A stretch of DNA of 43,288 nt from Acidimicrobiaceae bacterium (GTDB lineage Bacteria > Actinomycetota > Acidimicrobiia > Acidimicrobiales > Bog-793), in NCBI GenBank assembly GCA_003159795.1, contig PLPK01000060.1, positions 2,646 through 45,933 of the forward strand. The letters are read 5' to 3'. Position numbers and translations under genes: made by a program. The notes beneath the pieces are model-generated. The model worked only from the letters and a program-made list of their open reading frames with translations. It made no database searches and was not told where the DNA came from. Every line of letters starts with the position of its first letter. Position 1 is the first letter of the stretch. Positions 24,264 through 32,897 of this stretch are shown here, in pieces.

Positions 24264-25237
24264 TCGCTCCCTTCCGCTTGGGCGGTGGCGCTCCGCCTCG
24301 GACGGGCACCGATGCGCTCGAGGATCGGCTCGAGGTCCTGGGAGTGCGACTCCACGCCGCAGACCGTGTCCGGGTCGGCCCCGAGCGCGAGCGCCACGAG
24401 CTGCTGCACGTGGAGGTGGACGAAGGGGTACTCCTCGCCGCTCGATTCCGAGATGGCGTCGTGGTACCGGTCGAATTGGACCGAGCAGTTCGGGCACATG
24501 TGCACGAGAACGTCGATCTTCTCCGCGGCGAGGCGCTTCAGCTTCTCCCGGGTGACGGCGAGCGAGAGCGACGGGTTGACGAAGATCTGACGGAAACCGG
24601 CGCCGCAATGCGTCGTCTTCTCCGCGTAGTTGCCCGTCTTCACGATACCGGTCGACTCGAGCAGATCCTCTGGCAACATGAAGTTCTCGCTGTCACCGAG
24701 GACCTCGTCGGGAAAGACCTTGCAGTAGTGGCAGGCCGGGTGGGTCGCCACCTTGATGCCCGAGAGCCGCCGGCGGATGAGCTCGGGGATCTGTTGGTGC
24801 CGACTCCAGAGGATCTCGAGGCTGTGCCGGTGCTGGATCGTCCCGGCGACGCGGTCGTCGTAGCGGCGTCCGATCTTCTCCAGCGTCTCGTTGGCCTGTC
24901 GGCGGTACTCGGGGACGTTCAGTACGTCGCGGGACTTCTTGTTGATGGCGTAGCAGGTCGAGCAGAGATACGACTGGATCGGGTGGCCCGCGTCGACCGC
25001 TACACAGGCATTGCGGGCCGCGACCGCGAGCGTCGTCTGGAACGGCATGAGATCCGAGTAGTAGCCGAGACCGGTGCAGCACGTCTGGTCGGTGTTGACG
25101 GTGTATTCGACGTCGAGCCGCTCGAAGAGCCACTTCGTCGCGGCCTCGACGCCGGGGTACTCGGTCGAAACGAGGCAGCTCCGGAAGAGCTGGACCCCAC
25201 CGGTAATGGGGGCGATGTCAGGCGTGGTGTGGGGAAT
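24260..25237 (-). CDS. hdrB: Heterodisulfide-reductase-like subunit B (HdrB), start uncertain
   Basis: CCG-domain subunit that carries the catalytic non-cubane clusters in HdrB. The first canonical start is ATG 25048, but coding similarity clearly continues upstream. The extended frame gives VQLFRSCLVSTEYPGVE and DQTCCTGLGYYSDLMPFQTT, which complete the first motif as C-x31-CC-x37-C-x2-C (SYLCSTC). The frame is open to a stop at 25249-25247 but has no ATG, GTG, TTG or CTG; ATT at 25237 is the coordinate used here. The second motif is HPACHYC, THCGAG (His replacing the first Cys of CCG) and HMCPNC. Either a rare or leaderless start or a one-base error near 25200 is possible. It heads the hdr operon. 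Confidence 0.8.
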   Translation of the reverse strand: MPHTTPDIAPITGGVQLFRSCLVSTEYPGVEAATKWLFERLDVEYTVNTDQTCCTGLGYYSDLMPFQTTLAVAARNACVAVDAGHPIQSYLCSTCYAINKKSRDVLNVPEYRRQANETLEKIGRRYDDRVAGTIQHRHSLEILWSRHQQIPELIRRRLSGIKVATHPACHYCKVFPDEVLGDSENFMLPEDLLESTGIVKTGNYAEKTTHCGAGFRQIFVNPSLSLAVTREKLKRLAAEKIDVLVHMCPNCSVQFDRYHDAISESSGEEYPFVHLHVQQLVALALGADPDTVCGVESHSQDLEPILERIGARPRRSATAQAEGSD

Positions 25238-25243
25238 ACCTCT

Positions 25244-25274
25244 TACTTAATCAAATCAATGGGACTTGTCAAGT
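25244..25274 (-). promoter_or_regulatory. Putative promoter with overlapping palindrome for the hdr operon
   Basis: On the minus strand TTGACA (25272-25267) is a perfect -35 hexamer. After 17 bases comes an AT-rich -10 region TAAGTA, or TTAAGT one base earlier (weak match). The predicted start of transcription falls near 25237, almost at the beginning of the open hdrB frame, so the message may be leaderless. The -35 lies inside a perfect 11-base palindrome ACTTGTCAAGT (25264-25274), a plausible operator. The local AT-richness stands out against the GC-rich surroundings. Confidence 0.45.
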
Positions 25275-25653
25275 TACTGGTGGTGAGGGTGGCCCATCGC
25301 GGCCTCTCAACCCTCCTACCAGGACCTAAGCAGGTGCATCCCCCGCTCGGGCTTTCCACGACGGGGAAAGACACTCCCGCTTCCGATCCCGGCATTCCGC
25401 GTTTTCGGCGGATGCGATTTTCCCCCTCCGGGCTCACCGACGGGCAGCCGGGGCTCGCGTGGCACGAGAGGTTGAACCGTCCGGTGCAGGGCATCACGTG
25501 GCGCGGGCAGTATGCGGACGGCCCCGCCGCGGGCAACCGATGAACCCCGTCGCGGCCGAGGGGCCACGGTAACGTTCGCTCCGGTGGGACAGCCGCGATT
25601 CTGAGACGCGGCTCGCCGGGGTCGTCACGATCCCGCCGGACAAGGGAGGCGCC
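25275..25653. other. Divergent intergenic region between hdr operon and GH94 gene
   Basis: About 380 bases between the hdr promoter and the plus-strand phosphorylase. I see no gene. It holds two weak hairpins: CTTTCC/GGAAAG near 25360-25380, and AGCCGCG/CGCGGCT with a nine-base loop at 25591-25613, some 40 bases before the GH94 start. No LacI-type operator (for example TGGGAGCGCTCCCA) is found. Confidence 0.4.
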
Positions 25654-28107
25654 GTGCACTACGGATACTTCGATGACGAACACCGCGAGTACGTCATAAC
25701 CCAGCCGGACACACCTCTGCCATGGATCAACTACCTCGGCACCGAGGAGTACTTCGCCTTCGTCTCCAACACCGGGGGCGGGTCCTCTTTCTACCGCGAC
25801 GCTCGCCTGCGCCGCCTCATCCGCTACCGCCACAACAACGTTCCCGCCGACTTCGGCGGTCGTTACATCTACCTGCGCGACGACACCGACGGCGATTACT
25901 GGTCGCCTTCGTGGCAGCCGACGAGGACCAAGCTCGACGCCTACGAGTGCCGGCACGGGATGTCCTACACCTCCATCGGCTCGGCGCGGAGCGGGATCCG
26001 GGAGGAGACGCTCTACTTCGTCCCCCTCGGCGAGAACCTCGAGGTCTGGCGCGTGCGCGTGACGAACGAGCGCGAGCTCCCCGCCAAGCTCTCGCTCTTC
26101 TCAGCGGTCGAGTTCTGCCTCTGGGACGCACTGGACGACATGACCAACTTCCAGCGGAACTACAACGTCGGTGAGGTCGAGGTCGTCGACGGCGTGATCT
26201 ACCACAAGACCGAGTACCGCGAGCGGCGCAACCACTTCGCCTACTTCGCCTGCTCAGAACCCCTCGCCGGCTTCGACACGCAGCGGGACGCCTTCCTCGG
26301 CACGCACCAGGGCTGGGACTCGCCCCTCGCCCTCCAGAGGGGCAACTGCCTCGACTCCATCGCGCACGGCTGGGCGCCGATCGGCTCGCACCACGTCCGG
26401 CTCTCGCTGGAGCCGGGTGAGACACGCGAGATCGTCTTCCTCCTCGGCTACGCCGAGAACCCGCCGGACGCCAAGTTCGACCCGCCGGGCTCCCAGACGA
26501 TCGACAAAAAGGGTGTCCTCCGGACGATCGAGCACTGGCTGAAGCCGGAAACGGTCGAGGAGGGCCTCGCGGCCCTCGCGCGCTCCTGGGACGAGCTGCT
26601 CGGCGTGATCCACGTCGAGACGCCGGACGAGGACACGAACCGGATGGTGAACATCTGGAACCCCTACCAGTGCATGGTGACGTTCAACCTCAGCCGGTCG
26701 ATATCGAGCTTCGAGTCCGGCATCGGCCGGGGGATGGGCTTCCGCGACTCGAGCCAGGACCTCTTCGGCTGCACGAGCGAGGTCCCCGAAAGGGCGCGCC
26801 AGCGCGTCCTCGACCTCGCCGCGACCCAGCTCGCCACGGGCGGCGCCTACCACCAGTACCAGCCGCTCACCAAGCGCGGCAACAACGAGGTGGGGTCCGG
26901 TTTCAACGACGACCCGCTCTGGCTGGTCCTCGCCGTCGGCGCCTACCTCAAGGAGACCGGGGACGCCGCCATCCTCGACGAACCCGTCCCGTACGACAAC
27001 GCGCCCGGATCCGAGACACCGCTCTACGAGCACCTCCAGCGCTGCGTGCGCTACACGCTCGACAGGCTCGGGCCGCACGGGCTGCCGCTTATCGGCCACG
27101 CCGACTGGAACGACTGTCTCAACCTCAACTGCTTCTCCGACACGCCCGGAGAGTCCTTCCAGACCACCGGGAACAGGGAGGGCGGTGTCGCCGAGTCCGT
27201 GTTCATCGGCGGCCAGTTTGTCCTGGCGGCGAGGGAGTTCGCCGGCATCGCGCGCCTCCACGGCCTCGCCGACGAGGCGGCGTCGTACGAGTCCGAGGCG
27301 GACCGGATGGCCGCCGTGGTGGAGGAGCACGGCTGGGACGGCGGGTGGTACCTGCGGGCCTATGACTACTTCGGCAACGTCATCGGCTCGAGTCGCAACG
27401 ACGAAGGGAAGATCTTCCTGGAATCACAAGGCATCTGCACGATGGCGAGCATCGGTGCGGCGAACGGCAAGCCGGCTGAGGCACTCGCGGCCGTGCGGGA
27501 GCGGCTCGCCACCGAGCACGGGATCATGCTGGTCGATCCGCCCTACACCCAGTACCACCTCGAGATCGGCGAGATCACGACATATCCCCCCGGCTACAAG
27601 GAGAACGGCAGCGTCTTTTGCCACACCAACCCCTGGATCATGATCGGCGAGGCGATCCTCGGGAACGGCGACGCCGCCTTTGACTACTACCGGCGGACCA
27701 ACCCCTCGGCCCGCGCGCCCATCAGCGACATCCACCGTTGCGAGCCATACGTCTACGCGCAGACGATCGCCGGCCGACGCGCCGCCACCTTCGGCGAGGC
27801 GAAGAACTCCTGGCTCACGGGCGCGGCGTCATGGCACATGACGGCGATCTCCCAGTGGATCCTGGGCGTGCGCCCCGAGCTCGACGGCCTGCGCATCGAC
27901 CCGGTGCTGCCCTCGGCCTGGAACGGGCTCACGGCACGGAGGCGCTGGCGTGGCGCGACCTACGAGATCACCGTCCACAAGGACGCCGGCGTCGTCGGCC
28001 GCGTCCGGGAGCTGCTGGTCGACGGCAACCGGGTCGCGGGCAACCTGCTCGCCCGGGCGCCCGCCGGCGCGACCGTCCGGGTCGAGGCGACCGTCGAGCC
28101 CGCCTGA
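25654..28107 (+). CDS. Cellobiose phosphorylase (GH94)
   Basis: An 817-residue cytoplasmic enzyme. It follows the clostridial cellobiose phosphorylase pattern along its whole length, so the reaction should be cellobiose + phosphate to glucose-1-phosphate + glucose. GTG 25654 follows GGGAGG. Hallmarks: N-terminal YVITQPDTPLPWINYLGTEE, FYRDARLRRLIRYRHNNVP, and MVNIWNPYQCMVTFNLSRS. The substrate-binding GIGRGMGFRDSSQDLFG and GNNEVGSGFNDDPLWL follow. The catalytic-acid region is GHADWNDCLNLNCFSDTPGE (Asp 484/487), and late motifs are TYPPGYKENGSVFCHTNPW and KNSWLTGAASWHM. No signal peptide, which fits intracellular use of imported cellobiose. It is convergent with the GH1 gene. A related beta-glucan phosphorylase specificity is the main alternative. 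Confidence 0.95.
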   Translation: MHYGYFDDEHREYVITQPDTPLPWINYLGTEEYFAFVSNTGGGSSFYRDARLRRLIRYRHNNVPADFGGRYIYLRDDTDGDYWSPSWQPTRTKLDAYECRHGMSYTSIGSARSGIREETLYFVPLGENLEVWRVRVTNERELPAKLSLFSAVEFCLWDALDDMTNFQRNYNVGEVEVVDGVIYHKTEYRERRNHFAYFACSEPLAGFDTQRDAFLGTHQGWDSPLALQRGNCLDSIAHGWAPIGSHHVRLSLEPGETREIVFLLGYAENPPDAKFDPPGSQTIDKKGVLRTIEHWLKPETVEEGLAALARSWDELLGVIHVETPDEDTNRMVNIWNPYQCMVTFNLSRSISSFESGIGRGMGFRDSSQDLFGCTSEVPERARQRVLDLAATQLATGGAYHQYQPLTKRGNNEVGSGFNDDPLWLVLAVGAYLKETGDAAILDEPVPYDNAPGSETPLYEHLQRCVRYTLDRLGPHGLPLIGHADWNDCLNLNCFSDTPGESFQTTGNREGGVAESVFIGGQFVLAAREFAGIARLHGLADEAASYESEADRMAAVVEEHGWDGGWYLRAYDYFGNVIGSSRNDEGKIFLESQGICTMASIGAANGKPAEALAAVRERLATEHGIMLVDPPYTQYHLEIGEITTYPPGYKENGSVFCHTNPWIMIGEAILGNGDAAFDYYRRTNPSARAPISDIHRCEPYVYAQTIAGRRAATFGEAKNSWLTGAASWHMTAISQWILGVRPELDGLRIDPVLPSAWNGLTARRRWRGATYEITVHKDAGVVGRVRELLVDGNRVAGNLLARAPAGATVRVEATVEPA

Positions 28108-28182
28108 CCGGACTTACGAAGTTCGTGGGCACCCTTCTCGATCGGCCAACGCGTTCCCACTACAGGGCGGTGCTGGACAGAC

Positions 28183-29589
28183 CTAGTCGATGTCGACCGC
28201 GTTGGCGGCGATGACGTCCCGCATCCAGTAGGCGCTCGATTTCGGGATCCGCTGCTGGGTCCCGTAGTCGACGAACACGATGCCGAACCGCTGCGAATAC
28301 CCATCGGCCCACTCGTAGTTGTCGAGCAGCGACCAGACCGAGTAGCCGCGCAGATCGACACCCTGGGCGATGGCGGCATGTGCCGCGGCGAAGTGGCCGC
28401 GCAGGAACTCGACCCGCTCCGTGTCCTTTACGTGACCCTCCGGATCGACGTAGTCGGCGAAGCCGGCACCGTTCTCGGTCACGTAAAGGGGGATGTCGCC
28501 GTAGTCCGCGCGCAGGTGCAGGAGCAGCTCGGTCAGCCCCGCCGGGTCGATCGCCCAACCCTTCGATGTGCGCGCCAGGTCCTCCCGGCGCCGGTCGACG
28601 ATTCCCAGCCAGTCGTCGTAGGTGGGGCCATCCGACGGGCCGGGCACGGCACCACGCTCGGCCTTGGCCGGAGCCGCGGCCACCCGTCGCGACTCGTAGT
28701 AGTTGGCACCGAGGAAGTCGATATCGGCCCGGATGGTCTCGAGGTCCCCGTCACGGAGGAAGTCACCGCCGGCGAGCCGGAGGCATTCGTCGAGGAGCTC
28801 CGCCGGGTAGTGGCCCTTCAGGACCGGGTCGAGAAACCAGCGGTTGAGGTGAGCATCGAGCCGGCGGGCGGCGGCAACGTCCTCCGCGCTCGTCGTCACG
28901 GGGGACACCGGAGAGAGGTTGAGCGCGATTCCCACCTGAGACTTGGGTCCCGCCACCTCGGCCACCACCCGGGCGGCGAGGCCGTGCCCGAGCAGGAGAT
29001 GGTGCGCGGCCTTCACCGCGGCGCCGAGGTCCCGGATCCCGGGCGCGAGCCTCCCTATGGCGTAACCCTGGAACGCCGACACCCACGGTTCGTTGAGCGT
29101 CGTCCAGAGTGCCACCCGGTCCCCGAGCGCGGCAGCGACGACGCGGGCGTACTCCGCGAAGCGATAGGCGGTGTCACGGTTCGCCCAGCCGCCTTCGTCC
29201 TGGAGCGCCTGGGGAAGATCCCAGTGGTACAGCGTGAGCAGCGCCGTGATGCCTCGGGCACGCAGCAGGTCCACGAGGTGCCGGTAGTAGTCCAGGCCCG
29301 CCTCGTTCACGCGGCCCTTGCCGTCGGGCTGGACCCGCGGCCAGGAGACCGAGAAACGGTAGGCGGGGATCCCGAGCTCCGCCATGAGATCCACGTCCGA
29401 CTCGATGCGGTGGTACTGGTCACACGCCACATCGCCGTTGTCGTCGTGGAGGACGTTCCCCGAGACGTGGCTGAAGGTGTCCCAGATCGACGGCCCCTTC
29501 CCGTCCGCGTCAGCAGCCCCTTCAACCTGGTAAGAAGCCGTGCCGACACACCAGAGGAACCCGTCGGGGAAACTGAGCCGCGAACTCAT
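28183..29589 (-). CDS. GH1 beta-glucosidase / beta-glycosidase
   Basis: A 468-residue cytoplasmic retaining beta-glycosidase. ATG 29589 follows AAAGGACGAG. The family signature FLWCVGTASYQVEGA is at residues 11-25, the acid/base Glu167 is in TTLNEPW, and the nucleophile Glu372 is in LYVTENGAGF. Other family elements are YRFSVSWPRVQPDG, YHWDLPQAL and VWSLLDNYEWADGYSQRFGI near the C terminus. Length is normal for GH1. No signal peptide. It would hydrolyse cello-oligosaccharides or other beta-glycosides imported by the adjacent ABC system; beta-mannosidase or galactosidase activity is also known in GH1. It is 194 bases downstream of the transporter ATPase on the same strand and may belong to that transcription unit. 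Confidence 0.95.
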   Translation of the reverse strand: MSSRLSFPDGFLWCVGTASYQVEGAADADGKGPSIWDTFSHVSGNVLHDDNGDVACDQYHRIESDVDLMAELGIPAYRFSVSWPRVQPDGKGRVNEAGLDYYRHLVDLLRARGITALLTLYHWDLPQALQDEGGWANRDTAYRFAEYARVVAAALGDRVALWTTLNEPWVSAFQGYAIGRLAPGIRDLGAAVKAAHHLLLGHGLAARVVAEVAGPKSQVGIALNLSPVSPVTTSAEDVAAARRLDAHLNRWFLDPVLKGHYPAELLDECLRLAGGDFLRDGDLETIRADIDFLGANYYESRRVAAAPAKAERGAVPGPSDGPTYDDWLGIVDRRREDLARTSKGWAIDPAGLTELLLHLRADYGDIPLYVTENGAGFADYVDPEGHVKDTERVEFLRGHFAAAHAAIAQGVDLRGYSVWSLLDNYEWADGYSQRFGIVFVDYGTQQRIPKSSAYWMRDVIAANAVDID

Positions 29590-29783
29590 CTCGTCCTTTC
29601 CAACCGGTCTCGAACCGATGCGATCACGGACGGCGCGCCTACGGGGCGACGTGCCCTGGGGGCGCCCACCACCCGCGCTCGGCGGTAACCGTAATCATGC
29701 CCTGGGACGCGCGAGTGGCGACGCCGGGTTGCCGGATTCCGCGCGCGCCGCCCGGACCCTCGCTCAGCGGCGTGCGAAGCGCG

Positions 29784-30851
29784 CTACGCCGGTTCCGGTA
29801 CGGCCGCGAAATGGTCCTCCTCGACCTCGACAAGAGAAGGCACTTCCTCGGAGAGACGCAGGTCCTTCTCCCGGCGGGCCCCGATGTCCGGCAGCGAGGC
29901 GCCCGCTGGCTCTGCCATGTAGTGCCGGCCCGCCCGTCCGGCGAGCGGATTAAGTGACGACCTCGAGCGCCGCTTCTCGGCCTCGGCGTCGACGCCGGCG
30001 GGGGGCAGCGGGCTGCCATCGGCCATCACCGCAGGCGCGAAGCTCGCCGCGTCGGAGTGCGTGAGCGGCTCCCACTTGTGGTGCAGCTGTGGCACGGAGG
30101 CGAGCAGCATCTTCGTGTAGGGGTGCTGGGGATTGCTGAAGACCTTCTCGGTGGCCCCCATCTCGAGGATGATCCCCCGCCGCAGGATGACCGCGCGCTC
30201 ACTGATGTAGTTGCCGAGCGACAGGTCATGGGTGATGAAGAGGATCCCGAGACCCTGCTTCTTCAGATCGGCGAGCAGGTTGAGCACATCGATGCGCGTC
30301 GAGGCGTCGAGCATGGAGATGATCTCGTCGGCGACGAGCAGCTTGAGGTCGAGGAGCAGGGCACGCGCGATCAGGAGGCGCTGGAGCTGCCCGCCCGAGA
30401 GCTGGTGGGTGAACTTGCTGAGCACGTCGGCGGGGTTGAGGCCCACAGCCTGGACGGCGTCCTCCACCTTCTGGTGCCACGCCGCAGAACGGACACCCGA
30501 GAAGTACGTGTCCCTGACCATTTGGAACACCCGGTCAGCTCGGAAGATCGGGTTATACGAGCTGAACGGGTCCTGGAATACTCCCTGCACGTAGCGGTAG
30601 TACTCCCGCAGGTCATCCCGGTGCTTCAGCTGGGAGATGTCTTGCCCGTCGAAGATGATCGATCCCGACGAGACGCTCTCGAGCCGCAGGATCATCTTGC
30701 CGAGGGTCGTCTTGCCGCTGCCGCTCTCACCGATCAGGGCCGTCACCTGGCCGGGCAGGATCTCGAAGCTCACCTGCCGCACGGCCGGGAAGACGGCAGA
30801 CCCGAACGCCCCTGTACTGAAGACCTTCGTGACCTTGTCGAGCTTCAGCAC
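29784..30851 (-). CDS. Opp/Dpp-type ABC transporter ATPase (OppF-like)
   Basis: A 355-residue ATPase of the oligopeptide/oligosaccharide subfamily. Walker A GESGSGKTT at 41-49, Q-loop VFQDPFSSYNP, signature LSGGQLQRLLIARALL, switch His in FITHDLSLGNY. Walker B reads LLVADEIISMLDAS: the usual Pro after Asp-Glu is Ile. A C-terminal extension of about 80 residues (from MADGSPLPPAG) is charged and unlike standard OppF, and the Cys cluster of OppD is absent. It is the last of five transporter genes on the minus strand, three bases after the OppD-like gene. In the context of GH94, GH1 and GH130 genes, oligosaccharide import is more likely than peptide import. Confidence 0.92.
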   Translation of the reverse strand: MLKLDKVTKVFSTGAFGSAVFPAVRQVSFEILPGQVTALIGESGSGKTTLGKMILRLESVSSGSIIFDGQDISQLKHRDDLREYYRYVQGVFQDPFSSYNPIFRADRVFQMVRDTYFSGVRSAAWHQKVEDAVQAVGLNPADVLSKFTHQLSGGQLQRLLIARALLLDLKLLVADEIISMLDASTRIDVLNLLADLKKQGLGILFITHDLSLGNYISERAVILRRGIILEMGATEKVFSNPQHPYTKMLLASVPQLHHKWEPLTHSDAASFAPAVMADGSPLPPAGVDAEAEKRRSRSSLNPLAGRAGRHYMAEPAGASLPDIGARREKDLRLSEEVPSLVEVEEDHFAAVPEPA

Positions 30852-30854
30852 GGC

Positions 30855-31865
30855 TCAGCCCTCCCCGCCGTCCGCCACCGGGGCGGCGGCTGCGGCGTCG
30901 GCGGATACCGAAGACTTGCTGCGCAGCCAGCACGCCACGAAGTGCCCCGGGGCGACCTCGTCGAAAGGAGGCTCCTCGTGGCAGCGCTCGAAGGCGAACG
31001 GGCAACGGTCGTGGAAGCGGCAGCCCTCCGGCGGGTCCAGAAGCGACGGCGGCGTGCCGACGATGCCGGAAAGCACCCGGTCCTCGTAGCGCACCCCGAC
31101 CTCGGGCAGAGACGAGATCAGCAACTGGGTGTAGGGGTGCAACGGGGCGTTGATGATCGTGTCCGCGGAAGCCTTCTCGGCGAGCTTGCCGGCGTACATC
31201 ACGAGAATCGTGGTGGAGATCTGGGCGAGGATCGACAGGTCGTGGGTGATGACCATGACGCTCTTCACGTAGCCCCGGTCCCGGAACTCGATGATCATCT
31301 CCCCGACGGCGCGCTGCGTGGAGACGTCGAGCGCCGAGGTGATCTCGTCGGCGATAAGCAGCGACGGGTTGAGCAGGGTCGAGATCACCATGACGATCCG
31401 CTGCTTCATGCCGCCGGAGAGTTCGATCGGGTACTGGCGCAGGACCTTCTCGTCCAACCCGACCAGATCCAGCCGCCGCCGGAACTCCTCGATCTCGGCG
31501 GAGTAACGGACCTTCTTCGTCTTCAGCAGGTCGCGCGTGATCGTCCTGATCCGCCGCGTCGGGTTGAGCGCGCTCATGGCGTACTGGGGAATGATGGAGA
31601 GTTCTTTGTAACGCAGCCGGTCCATCGCCCGGTCGTCGCCGATCGGCAGCTCGACTCCGTCGAGCTCGACGGTTCCGCCCACCTTGCGCATCCGGCCGTC
31701 GAGGCGCATGATCCCGTTGCCGAGTGTCGACTTGCCACACCCGGACTCCCCGGCGATACCCATGATCTCGCCGTCGTCGACGGTGAATGACACGTCGTCG
31801 ACCGCCTTGACGTCGCCGTACAGCGTGCGGTAGTAGATCTTCAGTCCTTCGACTCGCAGGCTCAT
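30855..31865 (-). CDS. Opp/Dpp-type ABC transporter ATPase (OppD-like)
   Basis: A 336-residue ATPase. Walker A GESGCGKST at 39-47, Q-loop SIIPQYAMSALNPTRR, signature LSGGMKQRIVMVIS, Walker B LLIADEITSALDVS (Ile in place of Pro, as in its partner), switch His VITHDLSIL. The C terminus carries the OppD-specific cysteine cluster GCRFHDRCPFAFERCHEEPP and the terminal HFVACWL, a probable Fe-S or metal site of the subfamily. Its ATG abuts the stop of the OppC-like gene. It forms a heterodimer with the OppF-like ATPase to drive the OppBC-like permease. Confidence 0.93.
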   Translation of the reverse strand: MSLRVEGLKIYYRTLYGDVKAVDDVSFTVDDGEIMGIAGESGCGKSTLGNGIMRLDGRMRKVGGTVELDGVELPIGDDRAMDRLRYKELSIIPQYAMSALNPTRRIRTITRDLLKTKKVRYSAEIEEFRRRLDLVGLDEKVLRQYPIELSGGMKQRIVMVISTLLNPSLLIADEITSALDVSTQRAVGEMIIEFRDRGYVKSVMVITHDLSILAQISTTILVMYAGKLAEKASADTIINAPLHPYTQLLISSLPEVGVRYEDRVLSGIVGTPPSLLDPPEGCRFHDRCPFAFERCHEEPPFDEVAPGHFVACWLRSKSSVSADAAAAAPVADGGEG

Positions 31866-32897
31866 CTACAGCGACCTCAGCTTCGGGTTGAACACCTCGT
31901 CCAGGCCGGCATTCGTCAGGTAGAGCCCGCCCACGATGCAGGTGATGATCGCACCCGGCGGCAGGAACCACCACCAAATGTGCAGGTCGAGCGCATCCCA
32001 GAAGAAGGCGTTGTTCATCATCGTCCCCAGAGTCACCACTCCCTGGGGCCCCAGCCCGACGAAGTCGATGAACGAGGCCGTGAGGATCGCGCCGCCGAAG
32101 AGCAGGATGAATGTGAGCATGAGATATGAGCTCATGTTCGGGGCGATCTCGCGCCAGATGATCTTGGAGCTGCTCTCGCCCGAAAGCCGCGCCAGTCCGA
32201 CGAACTCCCGGTTCTTCAACGTGAAGGTCTGCGCGCGGATCGCCCTCGCCGCCCAGGGCCAGGAGAACATGCCGATCAGTGCAGCCTCCCAAAGCAGGCT
32301 GAGCTGATGGAGGTAACCGCCAATAATCAAGAGCATGGCGAAGAGAGGGATGACGATGACGACATTCGTGACGAGGTTCAGTATCTCGTCCATCCAGCCA
32401 CCCCGGTAGCCGGCGGTGAAGCCGACCAGCATCCCCAGCAGCACCGAGAAGCAGCCGCCGAGGACACCGACCTCGAAGCTGGCGCGGATGCCGTAGACGA
32501 CCTGGGAAAAGACATCCTCGTCGAAGTAGGTGGTGCCGAGCCAGTGCCGCCCCGAAGGCGGATGCCAGCCGGTGTTGCCCGTCGCGAGCGGCGCGTAGCT
32601 GGTGAGCCATGGGCCGAAGATCGCGACGAGGACGAAGAACCCCACCACACTGATCCCGACGAGGAGCTTCTTGTTGCGCACCGCGAAGTAGAGGAACTCG
32701 TGGCGGCGCCGCTTCGGCGCACCTGGCAGCGGACTGCTCACTGGCGCGACGGCCTCAGTCGCGGCACCGGGCTGCGCCGCCATTCCATCTGGATCCGGCG
32801 CGGTCCCGTGCGCGAGCACCGGTGGCGGGTCGGACCCCGCCGGAGCTGTCCCGGAAGCGGGTCTCATGCCTTCCGCGGGCGCGTCGGCATCGGTCAT
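31866..32897 (-). CDS. Opp/Dpp-type ABC permease (OppC-like)
   Basis: A 343-residue membrane permease. The first ~65 residues are a Pro/Ala-rich cytoplasmic extension, longer than usual. The OppC N-terminal helix follows (KKLLVGISVVGFFVLVAIF), then GRHWLGTTYFDEDVFSQVVY, the typical periplasmic GTD-like motif. The BPD_transp_1 domain has the EAA-type loop REFVGLARLSGESSSKIIWR. Near the end is GVVTLGTMMNNAFFWDALDL. It overlaps the OppB-like gene by four bases (ATGA). It pairs with that protein to form the channel. The final WWWFLPPGAIITCIVGGLYL helix is standard. Confidence 0.93.
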   Translation of the reverse strand: MTDADAPAEGMRPASGTAPAGSDPPPVLAHGTAPDPDGMAAQPGAATEAVAPVSSPLPGAPKRRRHEFLYFAVRNKKLLVGISVVGFFVLVAIFGPWLTSYAPLATGNTGWHPPSGRHWLGTTYFDEDVFSQVVYGIRASFEVGVLGGCFSVLLGMLVGFTAGYRGGWMDEILNLVTNVVIVIPLFAMLLIIGGYLHQLSLLWEAALIGMFSWPWAARAIRAQTFTLKNREFVGLARLSGESSSKIIWREIAPNMSSYLMLTFILLFGGAILTASFIDFVGLGPQGVVTLGTMMNNAFFWDALDLHIWWWFLPPGAIITCIVGGLYLTNAGLDEVFNPKLRSL

